This document shows positions 31,441 to 32,900 of a DNA stretch of 32,900 nt, piece after piece; the stretch's first letter is position 1; each line of letters begins with the position of its first letter. The stretch comes from Bacillota bacterium (GTDB lineage Bacteria; Bacillota; Clostridia; Peptostreptococcales; Anaerovoracaceae): the NCBI GenBank assembly GCA_028724585.1, contig JAQYCQ010000014.1, forward strand, positions 1-32,900, in the 5' to 3' direction. The position numbers were made by a program, and so were the translations under genes. Below the pieces are notes generated by a model that was not told the DNA's origin, did no database searches, and saw only the letters and a program-made list of their open reading frames with translations.

Positions 31441-32697
31441 ATGGAAAATTATTTGAGCTTTGAGAAAAAAGAAGCTAAGAAGAGGAAACGCAGGCGCGCT
31501 GTCATGGTAATACTTGCTGTAGTCATCCTGGTCCTTATCATCCTTGCGGTGATCTGGAAACCCGGAAGCTGGCAGCTGTCGCTTAAGATGAAAGGCGACC
31601 CTAAAGTGACCATCGATATGGGAGACAAGTATTCCGACGCGGGAAGCGAAGCCTTCAGAACGAATAAGTTCCTGAAAAATATGAAAAAGGATGTTGAAGT
31701 GAAAAAGACCGGCAAAGTCGACGTCAATAAAGAAGGGACCTATACCATCACATACAGCGCCAGCTACCATGACCAGAAAGCTGAAAAAAAACGTACGGTC
31801 GTAGTAAAAAACGAGAATCCTATCATCACTCTTCACGGAGGAAAAGATTTTACGGTCTACGATACTATCGGCTTTAAGGATTCATATTCGGCGGTCGATA
31901 TCAACGGCAATGACCTGACGGGTTCGGTTGAGTACAACAGCAATCTGGATACCACTAAGCCTGGCAAATACGAGATCCATTACTGGGTAAAGGACTCTGA
32001 AGGCCATATGGGAAGGGCGATAAGGAAGATCACAGTCAAAAAATTCCCTGTGCCTGAGATAAAGCCGGTGGAGCAGAAGACCATCTATCTCACGTTCGAC
32101 GACGGCCCGTATAAATACACTGACCAGCTTCTGGACATACTTGCGCGCCACAATGTAAAGGCTACATTCTTCGTTACAAACGCCTATCCGCAGTACGCTT
32201 ACGATATCAAAAAAGAGGCTGAAGCGGGCCACGCTGTCGGTATCCATACATATTCACATGACTACGGAAAAGTATATGCGAGCGACGAAGCCTTCTGGCA
32301 GGATCTAAATGATATGCAGAAGGTCATAGAACAGCAGACCGGAAAGAAGACAGATATCACAAGGTTCCCGGGAGGCGGCTCAAATACCGTCAGTGCCAAG
32401 TATTCCCCGGGTCTCATGATCAGGCTTGCCAATGAGCTTACAGCTAACGGATACTGGTATTTCGACTGGAACGTGATGAGCGGAGACGCGGGCGAAACAA
32501 GGGATCCTGTTCAGATACAGGCCAGAATGGAAAAGGGTGTTTCCGAGGAAAACAGGTCTATAATCCTCTGCCATGATATACATCCGTTCACGATAGCGGC
32601 CATGGAGCCTTTCATCACATGGGCTCAGAGCAACGGCTATAAGTTTGAGACCTTAAAGAAGGGTGATTTCGCGGCTCATCAGCACATCAACAATTAG
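31441..32697 (+). CDS. Membrane-anchored polysaccharide deacetylase with Ig-like domains
   Basis: This 418-residue protein has a Lys/Arg-rich cytoplasmic start and one membrane segment (about residues 21-41) acting as an uncleaved anchor. Two bacterial Ig-like (DUF5011-type) domains follow (about 50-125 and 128-205). The NodB catalytic domain spans about 212-410: TFDDGP (218-223, D220/D221), HTYSH with metal ligands H269 and H273, RFPGGGSN, and LCHDI. It would remove acetyl groups from cell-wall peptidoglycan or another surface polysaccharide. ATG 31441 follows GGAG by 10 bases; a TTG at 31435 is an alternative. Confidence 0.9.
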   Translation: MENYLSFEKKEAKKRKRRRAVMVILAVVILVLIILAVIWKPGSWQLSLKMKGDPKVTIDMGDKYSDAGSEAFRTNKFLKNMKKDVEVKKTGKVDVNKEGTYTITYSASYHDQKAEKKRTVVVKNENPIITLHGGKDFTVYDTIGFKDSYSAVDINGNDLTGSVEYNSNLDTTKPGKYEIHYWVKDSEGHMGRAIRKITVKKFPVPEIKPVEQKTIYLTFDDGPYKYTDQLLDILARHNVKATFFVTNAYPQYAYDIKKEAEAGHAVGIHTYSHDYGKVYASDEAFWQDLNDMQKVIEQQTGKKTDITRFPGGGSNTVSAKYSPGLMIRLANELTANGYWYFDWNVMSGDAGETRDPVQIQARMEKGVSEENRSIILCHDIHPFTIAAMEPFITWAQSNGYKFETLKKGDFAAHQHINN

Positions 32698-32761
32698 TCT
32701 TTACGACTTGGGAGCAGATCTTCAAAAATACTGATTTCAATAATATAGAGTTGAAAAAGAA

Positions 32762-32806
32762 GGGGGTGTCTCAAAAGTGGTAATTTACCACTGCTGAGAC
32801 GCCTCC
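32762..32806. repeat. Terminal hairpin resembling an insertion-sequence end
   Basis: GGGGTGTCTCA pairs imperfectly with TGAGACGCCTCC, and inside it AGTGGTAA pairs with TTACCACT. The opening GGGGGTGTCTCAAAAGTGG is reminiscent of the ends of IS1182-type elements common in Firmicutes. It may also act as a terminator for the deacetylase gene. The sequence after it (32807-32900) is too short to recognise; no transposase ORF is visible. Confidence 0.4.
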
Positions 32807-32900
32807 TCGTTTAGTTTTGGAATTCCAACGGCTGCAGGAAATGGGCAAGCTTATGGTTTTTCAAGATAGAATGCCGTTTCTGCAAAAAATGCGTACTCTA

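Overview
The window comes from the chromosome of a low-to-mid G+C Gram-positive anaerobe, most likely a member of the Clostridia. The reasons are Firmicutes-type ribosome binding sites, sigma-A promoters with T-rich terminators, an S-layer (SLH) protein, clostridial families (CmpB-like permease, WYL regulator, TIGR03960/TIGR03936 radical SAM pair) and above all an xseA-xseB-ispA-OLE-oapA-dxs-tlyA gene order. I cannot name the genus from sequence alone. No rRNA, tRNA or CRISPR array was seen.

Layout. 1-4140: the first codons of a divergent gene, then a very large secreted SLH protein with an FMN-binding domain and three flavin-attachment-like motifs. 4140-6350: an accessory patch with a dispersed palindromic repeat, an ORF remnant, and an HTH/AAA-ATPase-like/PD-(D/E)XK gene behind an unusual four-half-site operator. 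6466-9074: GNAT acetyltransferase overlapping a CmpB-type membrane protein, an XRE regulator with a Cys cluster behind a 19-codon mini-ORF, and a small DUF1232-like membrane protein. 9376-13961: brnQ, a Zn-dependent phospholipase C-like protein, a Nudix hydrolase, and a fused NTP-transferase/HD/histidine-phosphatase protein. 14041-16630: the TIGR03960/TIGR03936 radical SAM pair. 17048-26364: a long co-directional run of alaX-like, mtnA, class II aldolase, xseA, xseB, ispA, a 609-nt non-coding stretch, a membrane protein, dxs and tlyA. 26510-27526 (minus): WYL regulator. 27956-30126: HAD phosphatase, a papain-like-fold candidate and a cytidylate-kinase-like protein. 30327-31184 (minus): panC. 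31441-32697: a membrane-anchored polysaccharide deacetylase, followed by an IS-like terminal hairpin at the right edge.

The main discovery is the non-coding stretch between ispA and the membrane protein at 23065. Its position, length (about 600 nt), lack of a credible ORF, internal hairpins and downstream OapA-like membrane protein match the OLE (ornate, large, extremophilic) RNA locus known from Bacillus halodurans and some Clostridia, where OLE RNA and OapA form a membrane ribonucleoprotein complex. In this genome the operon also has mtnA and a class II aldolase upstream, overlapping by 4 bp, which looks like the core of a DHAP shunt for salvage of 5'-deoxyadenosine or methylthioadenosine.

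A second layer is a family of short palindromes with 6-bp GC-rich stems and a TCC/GGA triloop, often followed directly by a second hairpin. They are scattered through the intergenic spaces, and exact 15-bp copies also lie inside three coding regions. They behave like REP-type elements.
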